Below are positions 1 to 6,493 of a DNA stretch of 38,379 nucleotides, piece by piece. The DNA lies in IMG/VR virus record IMGVR_UViG_3300028800_000042, positions 1 through 38,379 of that record; one strand, 5' to 3'. The number at the start of each line of letters is the position of its first letter. The first letter of the stretch is position 1. This DNA is from a virus. Both the position numbers and the translations under genes were made by a program. Under the pieces are notes generated by a model. The model was not told the origin of the DNA, searched no databases, and saw nothing but the letters and a program-made list of their open reading frames with translations.

Positions 1-127
1 AGCCAGTTATTTTAACTAATCATGCTGCATTGCATCGCGATAAGATGCGAACTGACAATCGCAAGTGGATTGCATCGAAGTTACTACCTAAAAAGTACGG
101 CGATACTAAGCACAATCAAGACGAGTC
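1..127. repeat. Left copy of 127-bp terminal direct repeat
   Basis: Bases 1-127 are identical to 38253-38379. The repeat lies inside the small-terminase gene and keeps its reading frame when the ends are joined. A length of exactly 127 equals a common maximum assembler k-mer, so I read this as the overlap of a circular contig rather than a biological terminal repeat. Confidence 0.95.
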
Positions 128-173
128 GCAAGATGATTTTGTATCGATGAATAGGGATAAAATCGTTGAGTGA
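1..173 (+). CDS. terS: Terminase small subunit, C-terminal part (gene continues from the right end)
   Basis: The frame is open from the first base to the stop at 171-173 and continues the reading frame that runs off the right end of the window (start 37973). Joined, the protein is 150 aa. This part carries the C-terminal segment with DNRKWIASKLLPKKYGD, which matches the conserved end of Sf6 gp1-type small terminases (RKW...KLAPKKYGD). The small subunit recognises the packaging site and hands DNA to the large terminase. The stop overlaps the start of terL, so the two are probably translationally coupled. Confidence 0.88.
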   Translation, partial: PVILTNHAALHRDKMRTDNRKWIASKLLPKKYGDTKHNQDESQDDFVSMNRDKIVE

Positions 174-1686
174 TAATCATCTTATTGAAATCGTTAATGA
201 CTTTACTAAATTTGCGCCATCGTGTTTAAAGATTCGATCAAAGGGCGGCTCGCTTGTGCCCTTTGAGCTTAATCGCGCTCAATTGTACGCGCATGAAAAG
301 CTTGAAGAGCAGAAAAAGAAAACGGGGAAGGTGCGTGCCTTAGTTTTAAAAGGCAGGCAGACTGGCCTATCGACATATATCCAGGGCAGATACTTTCATC
401 GCGTCATCACCAGGCGCGGAACGAAAGCTTATATCTTGACGCACGAAGCCGAGGCCACGAAGAATCTTTTTGAAATGACGATGCGCTATTACAATCATTT
501 GCCGAGAGGATTAGCCAGTGAAGCAGATAGGTCAAGCAGTAAAGAGTTGGCTTTCAAGAAATACGATAGTAGCTATTCTGTGGGGACAGCAGGTAATAAG
601 GGCGCAGGTCGCTCTCAAACCATCCAGCTATTTCACGGCTCCGAGGTAGCTTTCTGGCCACACGCTGACGAGCACGACAAAGGCGTATTAAATGCCGTGT
701 CTGACCATGCGGGCACAGAGATCATATTGGAGTCGACAGCCAATGGCATCGGCAATTATTTCTTTAACATGTGGAAGGCCGCGGAGTCTAAACAGTCAGA
801 ATATATTCCGATTTTCATTCCCTGGTTCTGGATGCCTGAATATACTGCAACTGATGAAGACTTCAGCCCAACTGAAGAAGAGCAATTCCTCTTACATTTG
901 TACGAAAAGAATGGCATGACTCTTAGGCATCTTGCCTGGCGTCGCTTGCGCTTGATGAAGTCAAACGATATTGATATCGCCACAGAATCGTTTAAACAAG
1001 AATATCCTTGCTCAGCAACAGAGGCATTCTTAAATCCAATCGCGAATGTCTTTATCAATTCGAAGCATGTCGCGAAGGCACGAAAGAATCGCATAGATAC
1101 GGAAGCAACTAAGTTAATTATTGGCGTCGATGTTGCCCTAGGTGACACAGATAAAACAGCTATCATTAGACGTAAGGGACGCATTGCGTATAATCTTGAG
1201 ACTTTCCGAAACCTAAACACGATGGAGATCGCGGGGTATCTTAAGCATGTCATTGAACAAGAAAAACCTCACAAGGTATATATTGACTCGATTGGCGTTG
1301 GCGCTGGTGTTGTCGATCGTCTACGTGAGCTTAATTTTCATTTTGTCGAGGGCGTTAATGTTGCTAGAACAGCAAACCATCGTGACAAATTTCGAAATCT
1401 GCGAGCAGAGCTTTGGAACGAGATGAAAGAATGGCTGATGCAAGAAATGCTAGTGCAAATCCCAGACGATGATACGCTGCATGGCGACCTATGCAACCTG
1501 GGTTATAAGTATGATTCGAATGGCCGTTTGCAGATAGAGAGCAAAGATGATTTAAAGGCGCGTGGGATGCCTTCTCCTGATACTTCCGACGCCCTGGCAT
1601 TGACATTCTTCTCTGGCTTCTATGAACAAATAGAAGACTTTGCCGTGACAACAGTGCCGAAGCCACGGCCAAACATGTTTATTTAG
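166..1686 (+). CDS. terL: Terminase large subunit
   Basis: This is the packaging motor: an ATPase that pumps DNA through the portal and a nuclease that cuts concatemers. The 506-aa protein has a Walker A-like KGRQTGLST at residues 62-70 and a Walker B-like region ending IILESTANG at 186-194. It also has an RNase H-type nuclease domain with acidic residues in GVDVALGD (D322), VYIDSIGVG (D374) and PDTSDALAL (about 472-475). Length is normal for P22/Sf6-type TerL. The start is a TTG that overlaps the terS stop and is preceded by AGGG about 10 bases upstream; no better ATG is available. It is the last rightward gene before a leftward accessory island, which separates it from its usual neighbour, portal. 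Confidence 0.95.
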   Translation: MSDNHLIEIVNDFTKFAPSCLKIRSKGGSLVPFELNRAQLYAHEKLEEQKKKTGKVRALVLKGRQTGLSTYIQGRYFHRVITRRGTKAYILTHEAEATKNLFEMTMRYYNHLPRGLASEADRSSSKELAFKKYDSSYSVGTAGNKGAGRSQTIQLFHGSEVAFWPHADEHDKGVLNAVSDHAGTEIILESTANGIGNYFFNMWKAAESKQSEYIPIFIPWFWMPEYTATDEDFSPTEEEQFLLHLYEKNGMTLRHLAWRRLRLMKSNDIDIATESFKQEYPCSATEAFLNPIANVFINSKHVAKARKNRIDTEATKLIIGVDVALGDTDKTAIIRRKGRIAYNLETFRNLNTMEIAGYLKHVIEQEKPHKVYIDSIGVGAGVVDRLRELNFHFVEGVNVARTANHRDKFRNLRAELWNEMKEWLMQEMLVQIPDDDTLHGDLCNLGYKYDSNGRLQIESKDDLKARGMPSPDTSDALALTFFSGFYEQIEDFAVTTVPKPRPNMFI

Positions 1687-1690
1687 TCTT

Positions 1691-1713
1691 GATTAAATCG
1701 TGTGTGTTTAATC
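1691..1713. terminator. Hairpin between convergent genes (possible terminator)
   Basis: GATTAAA and TTTAATC form a 7-bp stem around a 9-nt loop just after terL. It lies in the 129-bp gap between convergent terL and the end of the leftward island. The stem is AT-rich and no strong U-run follows, so terminator function is only a guess. Confidence 0.35.
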
Positions 1714-1800
1714 CAATTTGGAATAGACACATTGCGCTAAAAACTTCATAAGTCGACCAAGCGAAACAAGATCCTACAATGGTGCATAGAAATGCTGAGA

Positions 1801-1814
1801 GACAAACGTTTGTC
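1801..1814. promoter_or_regulatory. 14-bp perfect palindrome
   Basis: GACAAACGTTTGTC is a perfect inverted repeat one base past the stop codon of the last leftward gene. It could be a protein-binding site or part of a weak terminator. GACAA/TTGTC half-sites also occur in the promoter regions near 32406 and 37867. Confidence 0.4.
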
Positions 1815-1815
1815 A

Positions 1816-2103
1816 TTAGCTCTTATCCTTATTCACTGTAACTAGCTCATGACTAACACCGTCGATTGAGTTCATGGCGTTCATCATAATGTTGATGAAA
1901 TGCTCTGTTTTAGCCTGAGAGTCTTCATCTTGCGAGCAAAATCGCATCAAAGAAAACATAGAAGTAATGTGGGCGCTTGTAAGCACTGAAATACAAAAAG
2001 ATAATTTCTCTTTTATATCAAATTTCTTTTCGATGAATTTTACAGTTAATAAGGATAATTCTTCGCTAAGTTCATTTACCATTTTTGTGAGTCTTGCATC
2101 CAT
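1816..2103 (-). CDS. Hypothetical protein, tandem paralogue A
   Basis: A 95-aa helical protein of unknown function and the last gene of the leftward island. I chose the start MDARLTKMV because AAGGA lies a suitable distance upstream and it begins just after the stop of the neighbouring gene. Residues about 22-80 resemble the neighbour at 2105-2404. Both have FI, then SAHI followed by T/S and S, then a D-E-D cluster, a phenylalanine and a hydrophobic C-terminal helix, which suggests a tandem duplication. No catalytic motif or membrane segment is seen. Confidence 0.7.
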   Translation of the reverse strand: MDARLTKMVNELSEELSLLTVKFIEKKFDIKEKLSFCISVLTSAHITSMFSLMRFCSQDEDSQAKTEHFINIMMNAMNSIDGVSHELVTVNKDKS

Positions 2104-2104
2104 C

Positions 2105-2404
2105 TTAATGTGTTCCTTGTGTTGGTTCTTGTTCAATGTTTTTGACGTCATAGATTGGTGGCAGTTCTTTAATAGCAACGATTAATTTGTTAAAAAACTC
2201 GTTTGATTGTTTCAATCTGTCTTCATCGTTGTGGTTTATATCGTTTAACATTTGACCAAGTGAGCTGATATGAGCGCTTAATATTAAATTAATAACTTCT
2301 TCCATATTCTCTTCATCTTTTAAGTGTAACTTAATAAAGTCATAACAAGCGGTGCGCATCTTATCAGTTAGATTTATTAAAAACTTTTGCATTAGTTTAT
2401 TCAT
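2105..2404 (-). CDS. Hypothetical protein, tandem paralogue B
   Basis: A 99-aa mostly helical protein. The central stretch, FIKLHLKD followed by SAHISSLGQML and HNDEDR, aligns with the next gene (1816-2103), so the two look like diverged duplicates. Its start overlaps the stop of the upstream gene in the usual 4-base manner, indicating co-translation. Function is unknown. Confidence 0.7.
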   Translation of the reverse strand: MNKLMQKFLINLTDKMRTACYDFIKLHLKDEENMEEVINLILSAHISSLGQMLNDINHNDEDRLKQSNEFFNKLIVAIKELPPIYDVKNIEQEPTQGTH

Positions 2405-2748
2405 GTTGTTAACTCCGTATTATTTTTTTCTAATTTTTCTTGCATTTGTTCATAAAATTCAATCGCGTTGCTGCCAAATTCGTCCGCTATCCAGAAAACT
2501 CCCCAATCAAATCCTTTTTTGACTCCTGATAAAAATATTTCTTTTTCTTTATCCGAATCAAAACCTATATAATCTTCTTTATTAGTCCATAGATAAGTAT
2601 GATCTGTTAAAGAATTCTCTATTGCGGATTTTATATAGCTATCAATTTTATTCTCAAAACAAGTATCGCAACAAATAACAAAAGAAAATCCCGCTTTTGA
2701 TTTATTGCAATCATCACAAGTCATTTTTATTTCAAAATCAATACTCAT
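2401..2748 (-). CDS. Hypothetical protein with N-terminal Cys pairs
   Basis: A 115-aa protein. The N-terminus has CDDC at residues 10-13 and CCDTC about 15 residues later, a likely zinc-binding knuckle. The rest is acidic and helical and contains a W-G-V-F-W-I-A-D-E segment. The start overlaps the stop of the upstream small membrane protein (TAATG). Function is not recognised; it is one of several Cys-pair microproteins in this island. Confidence 0.65.
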   Translation of the reverse strand: MSIDFEIKMTCDDCNKSKAGFSFVICCDTCFENKIDSYIKSAIENSLTDHTYLWTNKEDYIGFDSDKEKEIFLSGVKKGFDWGVFWIADEFGSNAIEFYEQMQEKLEKNNTELTT

Positions 2749-2903
2749 TATAAAGTACCCACTATTTGCTGAAACAGTGCATTAACAAACCAGACGATAC
2801 CGACCATTGTAAAAATAAACGCCGCAGTATTGCATTCTTTATATTGAGCAGCAATCAGCAAGAATAAAGCGCCGATGATATGACATGCTAAGTAATCGCT
2901 CAT
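2748..2903 (-). CDS. Small membrane protein
   Basis: A 51-aa open frame starting MSDYLACHIIG. It has two hydrophobic stretches, about residues 7-20 and 27-48, so it is probably an inner-membrane hairpin protein. The start lies 4 bases inside the end of the upstream gene and the stop shares a base with the next start, a tight translational-coupling layout. The function is unknown; superinfection exclusion or a lysis accessory role would be guesses. Confidence 0.6.
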   Translation of the reverse strand: MSDYLACHIIGALFLLIAAQYKECNTAAFIFTMVGIVWFVNALFQQIVGTL

Positions 2904-3154
2904 AAGTTCACCTGTGTACCGTTAATAACTATTTCGGGATGCTCTTTGCAAAAGTTCATAAAGCAAGGATAGCATAAAATAATTATCTTTCGGCCTAGGG
3001 TTTCGGCAAACTTCATCATTCCCTTTTTCTTATCTGAGACCCACATTTTCTGGGAGCATTCAGGGCAATCAACCAGTTCACAATGTGATTGATCCTTTGG
3101 CTGTTCAGGGTAGAGAGATAAGGGTGGGCAGAACACATATACTTCATCATTCAT
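2900..3154 (-). CDS. Zinc-ribbon-like small protein
   Basis: An 84-aa protein starting MNDEVYVFCPP. It has Cys pairs in DCPECSQKMW and, about 30 residues later, CYPCFMNFC, a spacing typical of a structural zinc site. The frame is open 9 codons further upstream, but the chosen ATG overlaps the stop of the preceding gene, as elsewhere in this operon. Function is unknown. Confidence 0.6.
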   Translation of the reverse strand: MNDEVYVFCPPLSLYPEQPKDQSHCELVDCPECSQKMWVSDKKKGMMKFAETLGRKIIILCYPCFMNFCKEHPEIVINGTQVNL

Positions 3155-3398
3155 ATTCGTTAGCTTCTTGATAAACAGCATGAAAAGATTCCTGAGTACA
3201 AGTGCTTACTTCAAATTCTTTTAATTTAATGATGAAATTTTGAGGAGGAATCAATAAAAATCCTTTTGGAGTATGAATAAAAAGATATCCATTTTCGAGT
3301 GATCTTTCAATTTTATTGACTGGTAGAAAGCGTTTAATTTCTTTTAAGTTATGGCAATCCCATTGTATAGCTTCTATGTTCCGTGGTTTATAGAGCAT
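3147..3398 (-). CDS. PGDYG-like phage protein
   Basis: An 83-aa protein resembling a widespread small phage family. That family has an N-terminal K-P-x-x-IEAIQW segment, then N-L-x-E-I-x-x-F, an I-x-T-x-x-G strand, a phi-I-I-K strand and an F-x-x-x-Y end. Here they appear as KPRNIEAIQW, NLKEIKRF, FIHTPKG, FIIKLKEFEV and FHAVYQ. The usual GDYI turn is replaced by PQNFI, so it is a divergent member. The role of the family is not known to me. It overlaps both neighbours by a few bases. Confidence 0.6.
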   Translation of the reverse strand: MLYKPRNIEAIQWDCHNLKEIKRFLPVNKIERSLENGYLFIHTPKGFLLIPPQNFIIKLKEFEVSTCTQESFHAVYQEANEYE

Positions 3399-3897
3399 TA
3401 ATATGTTCCTTAGTGATTAAATTGTTTTCTAGTAGGTAAATAAGAGCCTTTGCAAGTGCATTGGCGCAGTTTTCATCCCAGCAGTTTGGAATTAGTGTTT
3501 GCGTAAACCAGGGGTTAGGGCTTTCTGGGTTCATGGTGTCGCAGAAGTAATTAGGCAGATAGATTGCTTTTAGAGTTATTGGCGACGTTTGTTCAACCTT
3601 GACTGACTTAGCAAGATTAAATCGGAATGAGTTGAATGGTTCACCGTGGTTAAGTGCGAGTCCATTGGGGATTAGGCGTAAGAGTTCGCCAGCGGTATAG
3701 GCTGAAAAAGTTTTCATGGAATCATCAATGAAAGTAGTAAAATCATTTATTCGAATAAATGATCTAGTCTCTAATACTTCGTTACCTTGTATAATCCAGG
3801 ATTGTTCAAAATATATAAACAAACTTTCCTTTTCAATTCCTAACTCTTTTAATTTTTTTGCATATTCAAGCGAGCAAACTTGATCTTCTAATTTCAT
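3388..3897 (-). CDS. Conserved phage hypothetical protein
   Basis: A 169-aa protein. The start MKLEDQVCSLEYAKKLKELG, the central YTAGELLRLIPNG and the end ALAKALIYLLENNLI resemble a small protein family common in many phages, where it is left as hypothetical. The layout suggests a soluble alpha/beta protein. It overlaps the genes on both sides, so it is part of the same polycistronic leftward message. Confidence 0.65.
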   Translation of the reverse strand: MKLEDQVCSLEYAKKLKELGIEKESLFIYFEQSWIIQGNEVLETRSFIRINDFTTFIDDSMKTFSAYTAGELLRLIPNGLALNHGEPFNSFRFNLAKSVKVEQTSPITLKAIYLPNYFCDTMNPESPNPWFTQTLIPNCWDENCANALAKALIYLLENNLITKEHINAL

Positions 3898-4079
3898 TTA
3901 AATATATCCATTCTGATGATTTCTAAGTAAAGAGTCATGGCCAAGCGGTCTTCAAACTCTTCGCCATATTGTTTACGTATTTCTGGAAAGTGCATATCGA
4001 TTGATTTGATGCCATCTTGAACACAATATTTGAAGTTATTGCGATATTCTTCGGGGATTGCGGCGGGATTAAAGTTCAT
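3894..4079 (-). CDS. Small hypothetical protein
   Basis: A 61-aa soluble protein starting MNFNPAAIPEEY, with no motif I recognise. It overlaps the preceding and following genes by 4 bases each, which supports it as a real translated gene. Confidence 0.6.
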   Translation of the reverse strand: MNFNPAAIPEEYRNNFKYCVQDGIKSIDMHFPEIRKQYGEEFEDRLAMTLYLEIIRMDIFK

Positions 4080-4378
4080 TTATTTATCATCCTTTCAAGT
4101 TCATTTAGGCATTCATAAATATTTTGGGTTATTTTATGTTGTTGTTCTATTTCTTTATGATTTTCAAAATAAAGTCCCATGTGAGAATTGAATGCACAGG
4201 TTCTATGAGAAGATCCAAATTCATTTATCAATTCGATTAATTCTTTCTTTATTAATGTAAAACTATCACCACTTTTTAATGCATCCATTTTCTTCTGAGC
4301 TGACTCTAAAATTGATTCTGCATTCTCAACTTGCTTCAAAATCTCTTTTGATTCGCGTAAAAATAATCGTTTTAGCAT
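4076..4378 (-). CDS. Helical hypothetical protein
   Basis: A 100-aa, mostly helical, charged protein starting MLKRLFLRESKEIL. Residues about 8-45 have heptad-like spacing and may form a coiled coil. No catalytic motif is seen. An AAGG ribosome-binding site lies inside the end of the upstream gene. Confidence 0.6.
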   Translation of the reverse strand: MLKRLFLRESKEILKQVENAESILESAQKKMDALKSGDSFTLIKKELIELINEFGSSHRTCAFNSHMGLYFENHKEIEQQHKITQNIYECLNELERMINK

Positions 4379-4381
4379 GAT

Positions 4382-4603
4382 TTATACCTTATTTGGCCAT
4401 CCACAAGGACATTTTCCTTGTGTTTTTTTATCAAAAGTATGTCCATTACTGCAAGAATAATGGGAGGTTGTTATATTAGAATCGTGGATATGCCATATGC
4501 CTTCCTCATCGTAAAACTCATTCGCACATAATAAAGTTCTGGTTGAACCATTAGAATAGACAAATGATTTTTTGTTTTCTTCCCGGCATTGAGGGCAGAT
4601 CAT
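4382..4603 (-). CDS. Zinc-ribbon-like small protein
   Basis: A 73-aa protein starting MICPQCREENKK. It carries CPQC at the N-terminus and a C-x7-H-x8-CPC end (SCSNGHTF through GKCPCGW), a likely pair of zinc knuckles. A longer frame reaching back to 4657 exists, but it would run deep into the upstream 32-aa gene, so I prefer the internal ATG at 4603. Function unknown. Confidence 0.55.
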   Translation of the reverse strand: MICPQCREENKKSFVYSNGSTRTLLCANEFYDEEGIWHIHDSNITTSHYSCSNGHTFDKKTQGKCPCGWPNKV

Positions 4604-4610
4604 TTCTCGG

Positions 4611-4709
4611 TCATACCTGTATAAACCATCGACATTTAACACAAACCCATCCACCAATTTTTTCTATAAAATGAGTACATCCACATTTCGGACATTCTTG
4701 ATAATTCAT
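4611..4709 (-). CDS. 32-aa zinc-ribbon microprotein
   Basis: A short frame starting MNYQECPKCGCTHF and ending after a second CxxC (VCVKC). The two CxxC pairs are about 17 residues apart, a classical zinc-ribbon layout in a minimal protein. The start overlaps the stop of the gene at 4706-4897 by 4 bases. Its small size leaves some doubt. Confidence 0.5.
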   Translation of the reverse strand: MNYQECPKCGCTHFIEKIGGWVCVKCRWFIQV

Positions 4710-4897
4710 TTTTCAGTCATCTCTTTAATATCAATGTAGAATTTTTCAAAATCAGAATTATAAGATAATAAAATTTTTTCTGATTTATTGTAGCAGAATA
4801 ATTTCTTGCATTTTTCACATGCAAGTAAATCAGACCATTCTGATAATGGTCTTAATACAAAATATTGATGATATCCAAACCAACATTTTATGATCAT
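4706..4897 (-). CDS. Small protein with a CxxC pair
   Basis: A 63-aa protein starting MIIKCWFGYHQYF. It resembles the many short phage proteins that begin with a C-x-x-G-x-H motif followed by a CxxC pair (here CEKCKKLFC). Zinc binding is likely; the role is unknown. It overlaps both neighbours by 4 bases. Confidence 0.6.
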   Translation of the reverse strand: MIIKCWFGYHQYFVLRPLSEWSDLLACEKCKKLFCYNKSEKILLSYNSDFEKFYIDIKEMTEK

Positions 4898-5058
4898 TTC
4901 GCTGTCATCTTACGTAGGGCTGCTTTTAGTTCGTCTATATTAACTATGGCATATGAACATGCTTTACCTATAATATTTAAGTTTATTTTAATCTCATTGT
5001 CACTACCTTCAATATTTTCAATTGAAATATCTTTATTCAGCTCAATTATCACTTTCAT
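4894..5058 (-). CDS. Small hypothetical protein
   Basis: A 54-aa frame starting MKVIIELNKDISIEN, probably beta-strand rich at the N-terminus with a short helix at the C-terminus (DELKAALRKM). It overlaps the methyltransferase gene upstream and the CxxC gene downstream by 4 bases each. Function is not recognised. Confidence 0.55.
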   Translation of the reverse strand: MKVIIELNKDISIENIEGSDNEIKINLNIIGKACSYAIVNIDELKAALRKMTAK

Positions 5059-5537
5059 TTTTCCACCTTTGAATAAAATTTTCCGTCAATACCAGAGCCG
5101 ATTACAGCGCAAATATTATCATGACCATAAATTAAAAACATTGATCCATGACCAGCATTAGTTGAGATTGATTTATCAGGTTTTAAAAATGCAATTCTGC
5201 CTTTAATAAAAAAAATAGCATCAGGATTTGATTCTTGAAACCATTTTGTATCAGTACGAGAAAATACCAATGCAATACCATTTCTATTGCGTTCCATTTT
5301 TCGAAGCCATTTCCCAATATCACGACCATATGGAGGATTAAGCCAGATCCTTCCATACCATTCAGCTAGTAGCCCATCATCAGGAAAGCAGATTAAATTT
5401 TTAGCAGTTTTATGGTCAGGATATCCGCATGGATCAAGATCAAATTCACCTAATGATTCAATAATAGATAAAGGCGTTAGCCAAGTGTTTGTTTGACCTT
5501 CATGGGAAGGGTTGTCTAATACTGAGAATCCTTTCAT
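5055..5537 (-). CDS. DNA N6-adenine methyltransferase (phage Dam type)
   Basis: A 160-aa protein of the phage Dam family (PF05869 type). It transfers a methyl group from S-adenosylmethionine to adenine in phage or host DNA, most likely to protect phage DNA from restriction. The catalytic NPPYG motif is at residues 67-71 and the DPCGYP motif at 35-40. The first WLTP (19-22) is also typical. Length fits the family. The target site cannot be read from the sequence. It sits in a run of tiny overlapping genes, is the only clear enzyme of the leftward island, and is expressed near the operon's front. Confidence 0.88.
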   Translation of the reverse strand: MKGFSVLDNPSHEGQTNTWLTPLSIIESLGEFDLDPCGYPDHKTAKNLICFPDDGLLAEWYGRIWLNPPYGRDIGKWLRKMERNRNGIALVFSRTDTKWFQESNPDAIFFIKGRIAFLKPDKSISTNAGHGSMFLIYGHDNICAVIGSGIDGKFYSKVEK

Positions 5538-5572
5538 TCTTTACCTTTAATTATTTCTTTTTCAAAGCTCAT
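5534..5572 (-). CDS. 12-aa linking micro-ORF (uncertain)
   Basis: An ATG overlapping the stop of the 49-aa gene upstream opens a 12-codon frame (MSFEKEIIKGKE). Its stop overlaps the ATG of the methyltransferase. It carries GGTAAAG close to the methyltransferase start and could pass ribosomes across a 35-bp gap. It may be accidental. Confidence 0.25.
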   Translation of the reverse strand: MSFEKEIIKGKE

Positions 5573-5721
5573 CAAACCCTCACGTATCGTTTGCAGCGTG
5601 AACACCAACCTCTGTAATTTGAATCTTCATATCTTGACCATAAATAAATATGTGACATATCTCTAATACTTTCTTTATTAATATCATGACCTTTGAAAAA
5701 ACATATTAGGCGGGGGATCAT
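5572..5721 (-). CDS. Small CxxC protein
   Basis: A 49-aa frame starting MIPRLICFFKGHDI, with a C-x3-G-H N-terminus and a WCSRCKRY near the end. This is the same short C..H..CxxC layout as the gene at 4706-4897. Zinc binding is likely, function unknown. It overlaps the upstream 126-aa gene by 4 bases. Confidence 0.5.
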   Translation of the reverse strand: MIPRLICFFKGHDINKESIRDMSHIYLWSRYEDSNYRGWCSRCKRYVRV

Positions 5722-6098
5722 TCTTCAATCTCGAAAGAAATTGTTTTGATTTTTTTTAAATCATGCGCCCAGCTAGATTCAGAGCATTCTTTTTCATTAT
5801 CAAAAACTTTGCCTATAAAAATAGTTTTAATTTCACTTTCATAAACATTCACCCAATATGTTTTTTTAGTTGAGTCAAGAAAAAGATCAAGTGAACTTTC
5901 TTCCTCATTCCTAAGCGCACTTCCATCAATTCGAAATTGAGAAAAATACGGATCATTTCCAATACTTTCTATTGCGGCATAAATTGGAAATATATATTTA
6001 GTCATTACTTTAAAATAATGAAAGTCTAAAACTTTTCTTCCATCTCGTGTTACTAATGGATGCCCCGCTAATGCTTTCTCTAGATCAAATGGTTTCAT
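5718..6098 (-). CDS. Hypothetical protein, first gene of the leftward island
   Basis: A 126-aa soluble protein starting MKPFDLEKALAGHPLVTRDG. That opening (F-x-L-x-x-A-x-x-G-x-P-L-x-T-R-D-G) is common in small phage and bacterial hypothetical proteins. The rest is mixed alpha/beta without catalytic residues that I recognise. AAGGAT lies upstream of the ATG. A TTTAGTAC motif lies 20 bases upstream of the start and its inverted copy about 28 bp further, so transcription of the whole island probably starts here. Confidence 0.7.
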   Translation of the reverse strand: MKPFDLEKALAGHPLVTRDGRKVLDFHYFKVMTKYIFPIYAAIESIGNDPYFSQFRIDGSALRNEEESSLDLFLDSTKKTYWVNVYESEIKTIFIGKVFDNEKECSESSWAHDLKKIKTISFEIEE

Positions 6099-6117
6099 AT
6101 TTATCCTTATTCAATTT

Positions 6118-6160
6118 GTACTAAATCTATCACAACATAATCTTGTAGTAAGTTTAGTAC
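6118..6160. promoter_or_regulatory. Inverted TTTAGTAC sites (candidate operator)
   Basis: GTACTAAA at 6118-6125 and TTTAGTAC at 6153-6160 form an 8-bp inverted pair in front of the leftward island and at the edge of the repeat region. A third copy, TTTAGTAC at 13021-13028, lies in the leader region of the coat gene. I infer a phage regulatory site; no binding protein is known. Confidence 0.4.
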
Positions 6161-6493
6161 ATAAACTGGCTGGGATGAGGCCGAGAGTTATACCGACCAT
6201 CGGCATTTCATCGTACGCTTACTTTGCCAACTACTAGGGTCATTACCCCTTCTCACCCCATAAACTGGCGGCCTATTTTCCCATCTAGTGCGTATTCTTC
6301 GTGTGGACTTCCACCATGCCTAGAAGTATCGTCGGCCATAAACTGGCGGCCTTATTTTCTCTACCATATATCGCAAGCAATATATGCTCTCTGAGATTCG
6401 ATATCGTCAGGCCATAAATAATAGGCAGCAAATACGGTTCTGAAGGGACTTTAAACCCTTGTTAGCGTTCCCCTAACAGGTTCATTTGCTGCC
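6161..6493 (+). ncRNA. Degenerate repeat array with hairpins (candidate structured RNA)
   Basis: No protein frame is credible here. ATAAACTGGC recurs at 6161, 6260 (followed by GGCCTATTTTC) and 6338 (followed by GGCCTTATTTTC). A related ATAAATAATAGGC starts at 6415. Spacings are 99, 78 and 77 bases. Copies 2 and 3 can fold as CCA-TAAAC-TGG mini-hairpins. Each unit also carries its own hairpin: GCCGA/TCGGC with GATGA/TCATC in unit 1, GTGG-ACTT-CCAC in unit 2 and CATATAT/ATATATG in unit 3. The strand is assumed. It could instead be DNA-level protein-binding sites. Confidence 0.45.
6424..6493 (+). ncRNA. 70-nt three-way-junction-like element
   Basis: GGCAGCAAAT (6424-6433) pairs perfectly with ATTTGCTGCC (6484-6493). 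Inside are two abutting hairpins: AAGGG/CCCTT with an 8-nt loop (6443-6460) and GTTAG/CTAAC with a 7-nt loop (6461-6477). The fold is equally possible on the other strand. It does not fit a tRNA: there is no D-arm and no T-loop in the right place. Function unknown. Confidence 0.5.

Noticed and set aside
756-1253. Long minus-strand frame inside terL
   Set aside because: It lies wholly within terL, has no ribosome-binding site and its protein has the composition of an antisense shadow.
6424-6493. tRNA gene, possibly with anticodon UUA
   Set aside because: The length and one loop (CTTTAAA) are suggestive, but the anticodon stem needs a mismatch, there is no D-arm, and the T-arm lies 6 bases away from the acceptor with a wrong loop. 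The other strand fits no better.
6161-6493. CRISPR array or type I-F repeat mimic
   Set aside because: GGCAGCAAA and GTTCA...CTGCCG recall parts of the type I-F repeat, but they are in the wrong order and interrupted. The ATAAACTGGC repeats are short, diverged and unevenly spaced.
6424-6493. Integron attC site (GTTAG...CTAAC)
   Set aside because: The core sites are in the wrong order and no integron integrase or cassette structure is present.
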